Shown here piece by piece: positions 29,181 through 37,168 of a stretch of 37,226 nucleotides of DNA; positions within the stretch are counted from its first letter, which is position 1, and each line of letters opens with the position of its first letter. Below the pieces are notes generated by a model. That model saw only the letters and a program-made list of their open reading frames with translations. It was not told where the DNA came from and searched no databases. The stretch comes from a virus. The translations under genes and the position numbers were made by a program. The DNA lies in IMG/VR virus record IMGVR_UViG_3300021108_000005, positions 1 through 37,226 of that record; one strand, 5' to 3'.

Positions 29181-31785
29181 AATTCCCGTTCCTTGAGGCG
29201 TTTATACTTACGTTGGAGAGTGACCATTCCTGATTGCGCCGTTTCTTCCAGTTCTTTTGGTACGCCTTCATAGTCGGGTGATTTGGGTCGGATATCTCCA
29301 GTGAAATCCTGGTAGTACCTCGACCATTGGCCCGCCACGCGTCACGCGCTGCCAGTGCAACCGCTGGGTCGGGGTGGTGGATGGCGTCTACGAACTGACT
29401 GTTGGAATCAAAGTTTGCCAGCGATGGGTGAGCGTTGCGGAATACGTTGGCCCCAGAACTTCCGACTGGCCCGCTAAAACCGAACTCCACCCATGCGTGG
29501 TACCCCGTCCATTCGTGCCGACTTGTGTCTGGCTGCCCGTCGCCGTATCCGGCACCCGATACCCTGATCCGCTGGATACCCGCCGCCCGTGCCGCGAGAA
29601 TCTGCCGATTGTAGTGATCGGTTGCCATGCCTTCCGCCCTTGCGCGGGCGTTAGGTTTGTACACGTTATTATAAATCATTGGCCGGTTGTCGATTGGGTC
29701 AATCTCAATCGTTCGCGTATGGCTGCCGCCGTTGGGGTGGGTGTTCGTCAGTGTGATAGAACCGTCACGGTTCGCCGTCACCCTAATATACCTAGCCGCT
29801 TCTGGCGGTGCGCCCAAAATACTGGCCAAGTGATTGAATTTCTGGTCAGCAGAACGCCCCTGGAGTTTCAGCCCCAGACTCGCAGCTTTGGCGACAGCTT
29901 CGCCCCGCTGGGCGACAGACTGGCGCGAGTTCGTCGTGTAATCGCCGAACGTTCCCGCCTGCCGTTTGGCCGCTCTAAGCTGGGTGGGCGTGTAGCTGGA
30001 TCCAGCACCATACGTAACGCCCGCTGGTTGGGCCGCTGCTGCTGCCGCTTGCTGGGCCGCCGCTGCCTGTGCTGCCGCTGCCCGCCGCGCTGCCGCCGCC
30101 TGTGCCGCTGCGTCGCGTTGCCCATCGCTAAGCCTTTGACGGAACCTGTTGGACACTTCCGTTCGGTTAACGCCCGATAAAGCCACGTGGTGGCTAGCCG
30201 TCGTTCCAGGTAAATGGGCGCGTTGCATGTTTTGATTAGCGATCTGAGTCGCCCCAGCCGCCGCTCGCCAGTGTTCACGTGGGCCACGGTCGCCCGACAC
30301 CGCAAAACTGGCGTTTCTTGTCCGTCTGACTTCGGCGAGTTCCCTGGCCGCTGCAGAACGGATGGCTGGAGCAGTTGTCAGGTCGCGTGAAATCCCCATA
30401 CCTAGGCTGTACGCTTTATCGTTTGCACGGTTGCCACGGGCATGAAACCGCCGCCCAGCATCCACGCGCATCTGGACGATAGCCGAACCGACATTGTCGC
30501 CCCGTCGCCCCGTAGAGGAACTGCTGGTGAGTCGCCGCACAGCTTGAGCGTCGCCCCGTCCGGCTGTCCCCGCCTGGCGTAGCGCGACCAGCCCCCTGGC
30601 TGCCGCTGAACGTGATTCTGCCACGCCCGGCTGGGTGCGTAACGCGCGGCTGGCGCGATAGGCTTCCAGCCCGATACGCGGGGCTTTTGGGCCTTGGATG
30701 ATCGGTTGCTTGGCGACACCCTGACGGCTGGCCTGATTCAATATCTCAAGTGGCGAAGCCCGACGTAAACTGTTATTCAGATTCCTGCTTAAACCGTCCC
30801 TGGCGACGATTTTCATACGAGCCATACCGCTGAGGTCACGTGCCTGTTGCCCGCGTCCTGTGGCCCGCATATTGCGAAATAACGCCGCCGCTTCCGACCT
30901 GATACCCGATTCGGTGCGAACTGGTGGTGCTGGAACGCGCCGAAACGAGTCGGTAGCTCGTGCTTCCACTTCGTAAGCCATTAGATTCTGGCGTCCTACC
31001 CTGCGTTCGTTTGAACGCACATAAGCGCGGTCTGCGTCGCTTAAGTCAAAATCTGGTTGAGTCGGTGATCGCCGCTCTACCGCATTATATGCGGTTCGTC
31101 GCAAGTTCTTGGCTTCCAATCGTCCCGCTGGGCCGCGTTGCCGTAGCGTGGTAAAAGCTGAAGCCGCCAGGCGTCGTTCGCGTTCGTGAAGTTCACGATA
31201 GCCTTGCCGGTCAGCCGCGTTCGCCCGTAGTTCCCGTGCTGGGGCAGGGGTGGCCGCTGGTGGTGGCGTTGCCGCTGGCGTGGTGGTTCGTCGGGTTCTT
31301 GTCGCCCGAACGCCCTGGAGCCGTCTAAGCCCCGCTGATGGCCCACTAGAGTTGCCCGATACCCGGCTGGCGATATCGTTGGCCCGCTGCCGATCCGCGT
31401 CGGATATCGTACGACCAGCCCGCTCGCGGATCCGTGTTTGAAGTTCCGCCTTCCGGCTGGTGGCGGTGGCCAGGCTTCGATCAATCCGGCTGGTGGTGGC
31501 CCGATTGGCCAGCGCTGCCCCTGCCGCTGTGCCCGCTGCCAGTCCCGCCTTGGCGGTTTTATTGGCCGCCCGACAATGGGCCAGCGTCTTGTAGACTTCC
31601 GCCCCTGGGCTGCCACCACTTCGGATAGCGATCTGCCACGCACTAGCCGCTTCAGAACACTTGATATTCTTCGTCTTGGAACGCTTGCCGAACCGGCTGG
31701 AGCGCTTCCGTGGGGCATTGGGCGAGTCTGGGCCTTGTGGGCCTTGTGGCCCGCGTGGCGGTGCTGGTGGGCGTGACCTGGGCAT
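29164..31785 (-). CDS. Large Arg/Ala-rich virion protein with GNAT-like C-terminal domain
   Basis: This 873-aa protein is extremely rich in Arg, Ala, Thr and Gly over its first 640 residues, with short helical repeats (KAGLAAGTAAGAALANRA, RAAAAQAAAAQQAAAAA). This looks like an internal or minor capsid protein that contacts DNA. The last 200 residues are different and folded. Around 666-772 strands and a helix GMATDHYNRQILAARAAG lead to IQRIRVSGAG and a GYHAWVEFGFSG motif, close to the acceptor region of GNAT-like folds that occur at the ends of MuF-type capsid proteins. It may be an injected effector. Only composition and pattern support this. Confidence 0.6.
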   Translation of the reverse strand: MPRSRPPAPPRGPQGPQGPDSPNAPRKRSSRFGKRSKTKNIKCSEAASAWQIAIRSGGSPGAEVYKTLAHCRAANKTAKAGLAAGTAAGAALANRATTSRIDRSLATATSRKAELQTRIRERAGRTISDADRQRANDIASRVSGNSSGPSAGLRRLQGVRATRTRRTTTPAATPPPAATPAPARELRANAADRQGYRELHERERRLAASAFTTLRQRGPAGRLEAKNLRRTAYNAVERRSPTQPDFDLSDADRAYVRSNERRVGRQNLMAYEVEARATDSFRRVPAPPVRTESGIRSEAAALFRNMRATGRGQQARDLSGMARMKIVARDGLSRNLNNSLRRASPLEILNQASRQGVAKQPIIQGPKAPRIGLEAYRASRALRTQPGVAESRSAAARGLVALRQAGTAGRGDAQAVRRLTSSSSTGRRGDNVGSAIVQMRVDAGRRFHARGNRANDKAYSLGMGISRDLTTAPAIRSAAARELAEVRRTRNASFAVSGDRGPREHWRAAAGATQIANQNMQRAHLPGTTASHHVALSGVNRTEVSNRFRQRLSDGQRDAAAQAAAARRAAAAQAAAAQQAAAAAAQPAGVTYGAGSSYTPTQLRAAKRQAGTFGDYTTNSRQSVAQRGEAVAKAASLGLKLQGRSADQKFNHLASILGAPPEAARYIRVTANRDGSITLTNTHPNGGSHTRTIEIDPIDNRPMIYNNVYKPNARARAEGMATDHYNRQILAARAAGIQRIRVSGAGYGDGQPDTSRHEWTGYHAWVEFGFSGPVGSSGANVFRNAHPSLANFDSNSQFVDAIHHPDPAVALAARDAWRANGRGTTRISLEISDPNHPTMKAYQKNWKKRRNQEWSLSNVSINASRNGNYDIYN

Positions 31786-32082
31786 TTATAGACCGCCTCT
31801 CATGGCTGTACTTCTGGAGGATGCTGCCGCTGAACGTGCCACCCGCCGCCGACGCAGACTATTGAGGCGCTGCTGGCCGCTGCTGGGTGTTGGTTCTACC
31901 TTGCGTGACGCCTGTGATTGAAGCTCCGTAGGACGAACCGCCCGCTGGTTGATCTGGCCGCTTTGCATCGAAGCCGGTGCGTTTTGCTGCCCCATACCCG
32001 ACTGGGTGGGTGGCTTCTTTCGCCCAGCCCCACGACGGGAACGGCTGGCCATGGCGTTTCTGAGTGAGTCGATGGAGTTCAT
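31786..32082 (-). CDS. Small basic protein, probable virion component
   Basis: This 98-aa protein is almost entirely Arg, Ser, Gln, Ala and Pro (SRSRRGAGRKKPPTQSG, LRRRRVARSAAASSRSTA), so it is likely disordered. Its stop is followed directly by the start of the large Arg/Ala-rich gene (TAAATG), and the two share composition. It may be a DNA-binding internal protein or an N-terminal part split off from the large protein. AGGT precedes the ATG. Confidence 0.6.
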   Translation of the reverse strand: MNSIDSLRNAMASRSRRGAGRKKPPTQSGMGQQNAPASMQSGQINQRAVRPTELQSQASRKVEPTPSSGQQRLNSLRRRRVARSAAASSRSTAMRGGL

Positions 32083-32158
32083 GGTGATTACCTGTAAAAT
32101 GCGGACGGCTAGAAACTAAGGGCTAGGGAACGGAATGAATTCCAGCCGCCCGCATGTT

Positions 32159-32263
32159 TTAATGCTTGCCGCACGAACACGATTTGCCCTTGGGCTTGGC
32201 CGCTGGCTTGGAAGCTGGTTTAACGACTGGCGGTTTTGCTTTGAGTGCTGATTTTTTAGCCAT
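32159..32263 (-). CDS. Tiny Lys/Pro/Ala-rich protein with Cys-x-Cys tail, 34 aa
   Basis: The sequence is MAKKSALKAKPPVVKPASK then PAAKPKGKSCSCGKH. AGAGG lies 5 nt upstream of its ATG, which overlaps the connector gene stop by 8 nt, so it is probably translated. The Lys-rich body suits charge neutralisation of packaged DNA. The CSCGKH end could bind a metal. No family is recognised. Confidence 0.6.
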   Translation of the reverse strand: MAKKSALKAKPPVVKPASKPAAKPKGKSCSCGKH

Positions 32264-32648
32264 GGGAACCTCTTTTGACTACGCCAAGCTGAATATCGTA
32301 AGTATCGCCGCGTTCATTTCTTACGCGTACGACCAATGTGGATAACTCGTTTTCTGCCACGCGTTGAAACCTGGATGCCAGATGTTCGTATGCGTTGTCA
32401 GATTGAAGTGGTGTAATTTGCGTTGCCAGTATTTCACTGGCCGCCTTGTAAGCACACGCCTTGATAACGCGACGGTCAGGGACAACGGTGGCCGTAAAGC
32501 CAACCGCTGCCACCCGTACCGCGTTGTCCAGCCATATGTTCGCCGCCATCAGATAGAAGTCGAAATCATCGTCTGTGGACTGCCGTATCTGGTCAATCCA
32601 TGGGCAGATTTTCTTGACATCATCGTAGGAGGCGTATGGCTTTGGCAT
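32256..32648 (-). CDS. Head-tail connector / adaptor protein
   Basis: This 130-aa helical protein follows the coat gene, where gp6-like adaptors sit. It has YASYDDVKKICPWIDQIRQ, FDFYLMAANIWLDNAV, and a long helix DRRVIKACAYKAASEILATQ, then a last strand TYDIQLGVVKRG. The N-terminal 'Y-S-xxDV' and several helices are typical of DNA-packaging adaptor proteins, which add a ring below the portal. Assignment by position and pattern. Confidence 0.7.
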   Translation of the reverse strand: MPKPYASYDDVKKICPWIDQIRQSTDDDFDFYLMAANIWLDNAVRVAAVGFTATVVPDRRVIKACAYKAASEILATQITPLQSDNAYEHLASRFQRVAENELSTLVVRVRNERGDTYDIQLGVVKRGSHG

Positions 32649-32660
32649 TTATGACGATCC

Positions 32661-33602
32661 TTAAACGACCGAAGTGTGGAGAACAGCGTGATCTTTACGC
32701 CATGGCTTGCCACCCATAAGGGTATGGAACCACAGGGTGTGCTTCGGCTGGTCTGCCGTGTACTGGATCGTAATCAGGATTGTCAGTGGCCCAAAGGATT
32801 CGTAGCTATAAGCTACGGTAGCCTCTGGGGCTGGCAGTGGTGCCGTTACCATCGCAAAGGCACGTTCGTGCCAGTATGCGGAGGTGTAAGTGCCAGCCGC
32901 TGGGCTGGGCATCTGGTTATCACGTAAGGGCATAGCGCCATAAGTGATTGGCAGTACGCCAGTACCGATTTGGTTCATAGCGCGAGAGTCGCCCACTTTG
33001 GCCGCTTCACGCCACTCGGCATCCTTCAGGAGTCCGGTATAGATCTTGGAGTGAGCCGTAAAATACAGCTTGCCTGGATCATCAACCTGAATGTCACGAC
33101 CAGCCAGGGTGCCAAACATGTCTGTAAAGTCGCTCAGTTGAACGCCCTTACCAGATGTGCCCGTCACGTTGCCCGCCGTGCTGTAGTTGGCGACAGTGAA
33201 CTTGTCAGCGATATACTTGTTAGCCGCGCGGACTAACTTTGTAATGGCTTCATCCACATACGCTTGACGCAGTTGTGCCGCTGAAGCCGCGGTGACTTCC
33301 TCTAGGCTGGTCAACTCGAAACCCCAGGCTGGCATGTAGTCCAGAGAGATTTCGGTGGCGTCGTGGGTGAGGTTCACCGGCGTCGGTTTGGTCGTGATGG
33401 CGTCTACAGCGCTTCCCGATGTGTTGGGAACCTGGAGCGTCACCTTTTTAAACTTGGCCATAGGCTCGCTACGAACGTCTGTGAAGATGGTCGGCGAACC
33501 GTTATTGCCTGTAAGGAACGTGGCTTGTGGCCTCAGGACGCGATTGGCTTCCTGAAACGCACCGGCCATGCTGTTAAAGAACCCGTCGATTGAGTTAGCC
33601 AT
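32661..33602 (-). CDS. Major capsid protein
   Basis: This 313-aa coat protein lies between scaffold and adaptor. It has an N-terminal helix (SIDGFFNSMAGAFQEANRV), a conserved-looking beta region (KFKKVTLQVPNTSG, EISLDYMPAWGFELTSLEE), a long helix around 115-135 (AQLRQAYVDEAITKLVRAAN) and P-domain-like strands, and resembles P22/HK97-fold coat proteins. The start at 33602 follows GAGGAG by 9 nt; an upstream GTG sits directly on that site and is unlikely. No cleavage site is obvious, though a protease gene lies upstream. Confidence 0.85.
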   Translation of the reverse strand: MANSIDGFFNSMAGAFQEANRVLRPQATFLTGNNGSPTIFTDVRSEPMAKFKKVTLQVPNTSGSAVDAITTKPTPVNLTHDATEISLDYMPAWGFELTSLEEVTAASAAQLRQAYVDEAITKLVRAANKYIADKFTVANYSTAGNVTGTSGKGVQLSDFTDMFGTLAGRDIQVDDPGKLYFTAHSKIYTGLLKDAEWREAAKVGDSRAMNQIGTGVLPITYGAMPLRDNQMPSPAAGTYTSAYWHERAFAMVTAPLPAPEATVAYSYESFGPLTILITIQYTADQPKHTLWFHTLMGGKPWRKDHAVLHTSVV

Positions 33603-33619
33603 AGTGGCCACTCCTCAGA

Positions 33620-34255
33620 TCAGCGCGCTGCGTCTGCTCTGGCGTCGGCTGCGCGTTTTAAGGCTTCAGCCGGATCTCTTAGCCTGGTGGCTGTTAAAGA
33701 GGTTTCCGTTGGCGGTGGGGTACCACCCCCAGAGCTGCGTTGCATAAACGTAGGCATGCTACGCTTGGCAATCGACTGGCCCTGACTTGCCGATTCCGTG
33801 GCTGCCGTGTTCCCCGCGTCCTGCGAAGACCGAAAAAGGAATCCTGCCCCTTCTCTGGCGCTGCGAACCATCTGGTTCACATAGTCATCATTGATGGACT
33901 CTGAATCGAGTTCACCGATGTCCGGTAGGAATTTCAGAACGTCGTTAAACTTCACTCCGTCCTGGAGCTGGCCGCGCGTAAGATCGCTAAACTTGTATTC
34001 CAAGTCCTTGCGTGCCAGTTGCGAACGCATGGCGGAAAGTTCTTTGTCGTAGTCGGTTGGAGGCGCGTTCTCTTGCTCTTCTAAATACTGGTCAATCGCG
34101 TCGCGAGTCTCGTCATGCTCAGCCTGGAGCTGCGCGTGCTGCTCTTCCAGTGCTTTATTGGTAGCCTGGAGCTGCTCAAACTTCTGGAGTAAATCCCGAT
34201 ACTGGAATTTCCGTCTTGCGACTTCACCCAGCAACTTTTGTAGATCATCCGACAT
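33620..34255 (-). CDS. Scaffolding protein
   Basis: This 211-aa acidic/helical protein precedes the coat gene. The first 65 residues are a long coiled coil (LLQKFEQLQATNKALEEQHA and onward). The middle has LTRGQLQDGVKFNDVLKFL, and the C-terminus is Gln/Ser/Thr-rich then basic (ALKRAADARADAAR), a coat-binding-type tail. Size, composition and position fit a capsid assembly scaffold. AGAGG lies 8-9 nt before the ATG. Confidence 0.8.
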   Translation of the reverse strand: MSDDLQKLLGEVARRKFQYRDLLQKFEQLQATNKALEEQHAQLQAEHDETRDAIDQYLEEQENAPPTDYDKELSAMRSQLARKDLEYKFSDLTRGQLQDGVKFNDVLKFLPDIGELDSESINDDYVNQMVRSAREGAGFLFRSSQDAGNTAATESASQGQSIAKRSMPTFMQRSSGGGTPPPTETSLTATRLRDPAEALKRAADARADAAR

Positions 34256-34308
34256 AGTGCGTACCTCTTAGCCCTTAGTTCCGTTCTACTCAGATTAGCA
34301 TAAACTCG

Positions 34309-35211
34309 CTACCAGTTCAACCGCCCAAAGGTTAACCCCTTACGTTCCCAGCCGGTAAGGTCGGATAGGGCGAACGAATCGCCAGCCCGCAGCATATGAT
34401 TAATAGTGGCCGCCGCCACCCATTTTGTCGCCGGTGACATGTCCGCTGGGCCGCCCGTGTAGTAAGCCCCCCAGCTATTGGCGACCAGCGCCCCCGGCTT
34501 GTCGTGCCTGACTCCCACGATGCACATCTGGTGCGCCCATGATCCCTGTGGGCGTGCGAACCCGTCGGCGTCGCGTTGCTTGCTGAATCCCTGATCGCTG
34601 GCGACGGTCACCGGGTAGCCCGACTCAATCGCCGTCGCTAGTTCTTCGAACGTTTTGACCTGCGCGTACGCCTTTACGGGGTGCTGCCTTGCTATACTTT
34701 CGAGCGAATCGGGAACCCCTAATCTGGCGTTCACGCCACAACAGACGGAAGCGTCGTATTGGGATAGGTCGATTGCCGGGTACTTGGTTTGTGGGAGGAC
34801 TCCATAATCTTTCAGGTATTTGGCCGCCCACACTCCGACGCTGCCTTGACCCCATATCTTGCCCTGCCCGATTTCGCGACGGCTGCCCCAATAGATGGTC
34901 ATGGGATCGGTACGCCCTGCGGGCTTTTCCATCCCGTGTTCGACAATCTGGATTGCCGCAAGCACATCGCACGCCAGCGCCGCTCCAAAGGCGACGCAGG
35001 AACCACAAGAGCCTTGATGCAAGTACCATGGGTCACCGTGTACTTTCTCCAGGTAGACGGTCAAGTCGGTTCTGACCGACCGCCCAATATCCTGTGGCCC
35101 GATGTGGTCTGATAGCGGCTTGATGCCATCGGCCTTGATGACCGCTTCCACTTCTTCGGGGTCATTCACCCAGCCTTGGCCGAAGTTCAATTCGTCAAAA
35201 TCCAGGCTCAT
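34309..35211 (-). CDS. Papain-like cysteine peptidase (C1 family)
   Basis: This 300-aa protease has the full papain set: oxyanion Gln66 and catalytic Cys72 in HQGSCGSCVAFGAA, His227 in GSWAHQMCIVGV, and Asn245 in LVANSWGAYY. No signal peptide or pro-peptide is evident; the first 60 residues precede the catalytic Cys directly. It sits just before scaffold and coat, so it may replace the usual S78/S14-type prohead protease. Its start overlaps the gene for a secreted protein (ATGA), so a lytic or entry role is also possible. Papain-like C1 enzymes are not a known class of phage maturation protease. Confidence 0.88.
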   Translation of the reverse strand: MSLDFDELNFGQGWVNDPEEVEAVIKADGIKPLSDHIGPQDIGRSVRTDLTVYLEKVHGDPWYLHQGSCGSCVAFGAALACDVLAAIQIVEHGMEKPAGRTDPMTIYWGSRREIGQGKIWGQGSVGVWAAKYLKDYGVLPQTKYPAIDLSQYDASVCCGVNARLGVPDSLESIARQHPVKAYAQVKTFEELATAIESGYPVTVASDQGFSKQRDADGFARPQGSWAHQMCIVGVRHDKPGALVANSWGAYYTGGPADMSPATKWVAAATINHMLRAGDSFALSDLTGWERKGLTFGRLNW

Positions 35212-35780
35212 TTGATTGCCCCCAGGCCGCGTTTGATTTCGCCTAGTGCCGTCAACAGTTGCTCGCGTGTTGTCACCTTGGCTCCAGTCAGGATCTCGCC
35301 CAACTTGAAGCCCTTTAGCAGTGTATTGACCTGGGCCGATTCCGCGTTATTTGCCAACAGATTGATGATCGCTTGAGCGTCCTGAATTCCCAGCCCACCA
35401 GATTCACTAATGGCCGAGTCGATAGCACCTGATAGCGCTGCGACGCCTAAAACTCGATTCTGGGCCTCTAATGGCAATGCCATGACACTTTCATAGGTCT
35501 GCTTTGCCAATCCCGTCAGAGGCGGTGCTGGCGGGTTGTATGGCGGTGGCACCGGTGACGGTGCCGACCCATCGACCACAATCACTTTTCCGGTGGTCAC
35601 GCCCACAAGATAGGTGCGTCCACCGTCGGAAAATACGACCGATCTTTCCAAGATTGGTGGCACAGTCACGCTGGCAATGACACCAGGCGACGACGCCACG
35701 GCTGCGGTGTCTACCGGCGCGGCCCACAAGTCCAAACCGATAAAGAACGCCAGAAACACGATGTTACGTAGCGCCTTCAT
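35208..35780 (-). CDS. Secreted protein with signal peptide, unknown function
   Basis: This 190-aa protein starts MKALRNIVFLAFFIGLDLWA then APVD, a signal peptide with a likely cleavage near residues 20-21. A beta-rich segment (VVFSDGGRTYLVGVTTGKVIVV) leads to a proline-rich linker SPVPPPYNPPAPPL and a helical C-terminus. The Pro-rich part could span the periplasm like an outer spanin, but there is no lipobox Cys. Together with the membrane proteins upstream, it may belong to a lysis cassette. The stop overlaps the peptidase start as ATGA. Confidence 0.65.
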   Translation of the reverse strand: MKALRNIVFLAFFIGLDLWAAPVDTAAVASSPGVIASVTVPPILERSVVFSDGGRTYLVGVTTGKVIVVDGSAPSPVPPPYNPPAPPLTGLAKQTYESVMALPLEAQNRVLGVAALSGAIDSAISESGGLGIQDAQAIINLLANNAESAQVNTLLKGFKLGEILTGAKVTTREQLLTALGEIKRGLGAIK

Positions 35781-35971
35781 ATGGTGTATCCTCCATCGAA
35801 GCCGACAGCTTTGAGCTGCGACTGAACCTGGGCTTCGCGGTGCAACATGGCTGCCTTAACACTGGATTCGTCAATACTGACGGTTTCGCCGCTAGCCAGC
35901 TTGGCTAGTAACTCGCGAATCACTTCAACAATAACCGGTGTCAGAAGACGGATAATCATAGCGCTAATCAC
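35777..35971 (-). CDS. Small amphipathic protein
   Basis: This 64-aa protein starts at GTG 35971 with AGAGGTG 5 nt upstream. It has MISAMIIRLLTPVIVEVIRE, a hydrophobic helix that may touch the membrane, followed by a polar helix (ESSVKAAMLHREAQVQSQL). Stop overlaps the next start as ATGA. In context it is a lysis-cassette candidate. No family is recognised. Confidence 0.6.
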   Translation of the reverse strand: MISAMIIRLLTPVIVEVIRELLAKLASGETVSIDESSVKAAMLHREAQVQSQLKAVGFDGGYTI

Positions 35972-35981
35972 TTTACACCTC

Positions 35982-36164
35982 TTATATCTTGTCTCGTAGG
36001 GAACGTTTGTAAGCTGCGATTGCGTAAATTATCGCCGCCATCGCGTACATAGTCTGTGGAATAGACGGATCAATTGGCGTTGATTTGACAACATGGTCGG
36101 TTGCAATCTGAGCCACAGGAACGATCCATCCGTAGTCAGGGTTGATGACATCCTCGATACGCAC
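35982..36164 (-). CDS. Small membrane protein, 60 aa
   Basis: A GTG start at 36164, AAGGG about 10 nt upstream. The N-terminal part is polar (VINPDYGWIVPVAQIATDHV) and the C-terminus holds one transmembrane segment (QTMYAMAAIIYAIAAY) with a basic end KRSLRDKI. Possibly a holin or antiholin partner. No family is recognised. Confidence 0.6.
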   Translation of the reverse strand: MRIEDVINPDYGWIVPVAQIATDHVVKSTPIDPSIPQTMYAMAAIIYAIAAYKRSLRDKI

Positions 36165-36168
36165 AGGC

Positions 36169-36390
36169 TTAACCCTTTGGTGCTGGTGGCTTTTGGCCAG
36201 AGTTGAGATAGATGAGCGTTTGGGCGATCCCGAACGCCAAAGCCATCCCTAAAGGGCTGGTGGTTGCAACAATAGAGTCAAGGTGTTGACTCAAAACGCC
36301 CAGCGCCGTCACAGTTCCTGCAAGAGCCATGCGAACAATTATTGCGCGGGCTTGCCGGGCGTTGATTTGTCCGATCCAATCCGTGTTCAT
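36169..36390 (-). CDS. Small membrane protein, holin-like candidate
   Basis: This 73-aa protein begins MNTDWIGQINARQARAII. The ATG at 36390 overlaps the upstream stop as ATGA and is preferred to upstream codons. Two hydrophobic stretches (IIVRMALAGTVTALGVLS and LGMALAFGIAQTLIYL) suggest two membrane passes with a short loop, and the tail is KPPAPKG. Size and topology fit class II holins, but sequence alone cannot prove lysis function. Confidence 0.65.
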   Translation of the reverse strand: MNTDWIGQINARQARAIIVRMALAGTVTALGVLSQHLDSIVATTSPLGMALAFGIAQTLIYLNSGQKPPAPKG

Positions 36391-36593
36391 TTCGACCCCC
36401 TTGGTACTGTAAAACAATGTCCTAGGACGATTCCCACTCCGAGAGCAAAGCTGAGACTGTGCTGATTCACTTCCCAGATCGCTTCCGACCATGTCACGCC
36501 GCCAGACTGCCATTTGATCAGATCAACAATCAGCAGCACGATTGCAACTGTGATCAACACGACAAAGTTCTTGGCGGCAGCACTGAAAGTCAT
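36387..36593 (-). CDS. Small membrane protein, holin-like candidate
   Basis: This 68-aa protein has two transmembrane segments (FVVLITVAIVLLIVDLI and LSFALGVGIVLGHCFTV) joined by a polar loop with VTWSEAIWEVNQH. The second of a pair of adjacent two-pass proteins; together they may act as holin and antiholin. The ATG overlaps the upstream stop as TGATG. Confidence 0.65.
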   Translation of the reverse strand: MTFSAAAKNFVVLITVAIVLLIVDLIKWQSGGVTWSEAIWEVNQHSLSFALGVGIVLGHCFTVPRGSK

Positions 36594-37168
36594 CAGATTG
36601 GCCCGTTGGCTGTTCCGTTGGATGTTCCGTTGCCATTGTTTGTGGGCCAGAGAGGTGGCAGTGATGCGAAGAATTCGCCCACGGTTGGAAGTGCCTGAGT
36701 ACCCGCCTGAACAGCCTGAACCATGCTATAAAACAAGCTCCAGATTGAGTCGCGGTAAGCGATTGCGGCATCACCTTCAGACTTGTAGGTCGTGATGTTG
36801 GAAAGTGTCCAGCTTGTAGCTGACAGAATAGAATCGTACTGCTTTACCGAAACTGCCTGGTCAAGAAACGAGCCGATGCCGTTGCCGATCTCGGTGAGCC
36901 TTTGGATTATGTAGGCTTGTTGTTCTTCGGCTGTCAGATTAATGACCGTCCATGTGTCGCTCACAGATGTGCCGTCAAAGGCAAAGCTCTGGGAAAGTCG
37001 CTGTGTGGCAGGGTTAAACGATGGTATGGGCGACGAGGTGTATGGATAATAGCCGTATGTGGCTAAGGATGCATCATCCAAAGCGTTAAAATTGGATACA
37101 GTCGTGAATGACTGTGGTAGCCACTGTGGGCTGGAGATACCGTTTGGGGATACTTGGCAATATTGCAT
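36593..37168 (-). CDS. Tail fibre assembly-like protein
   Basis: This 191-aa protein starts MQYCQVSPNGISSPQWLP. It contains LATYGYYPYT, FNPATQRLSQSF, and SDTWTVINLTAEEQQAYI, the conserved pattern of phage proteins that act in tail fibre assembly or attachment (Tfa/DUF4376-like). The C-terminus is Asn/Gly/Thr-rich. AAGGAG lies 6 nt before the ATG and spans the circular junction; its first bases are duplicated at 1-41. It follows the Gly-rich tip gene, consistent with chaperoning or holding the fibre. Confidence 0.7.
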   Translation of the reverse strand: MQYCQVSPNGISSPQWLPQSFTTVSNFNALDDASLATYGYYPYTSSPIPSFNPATQRLSQSFAFDGTSVSDTWTVINLTAEEQQAYIIQRLTEIGNGIGSFLDQAVSVKQYDSILSATSWTLSNITTYKSEGDAAIAYRDSIWSLFYSMVQAVQAGTQALPTVGEFFASLPPLWPTNNGNGTSNGTANGPI

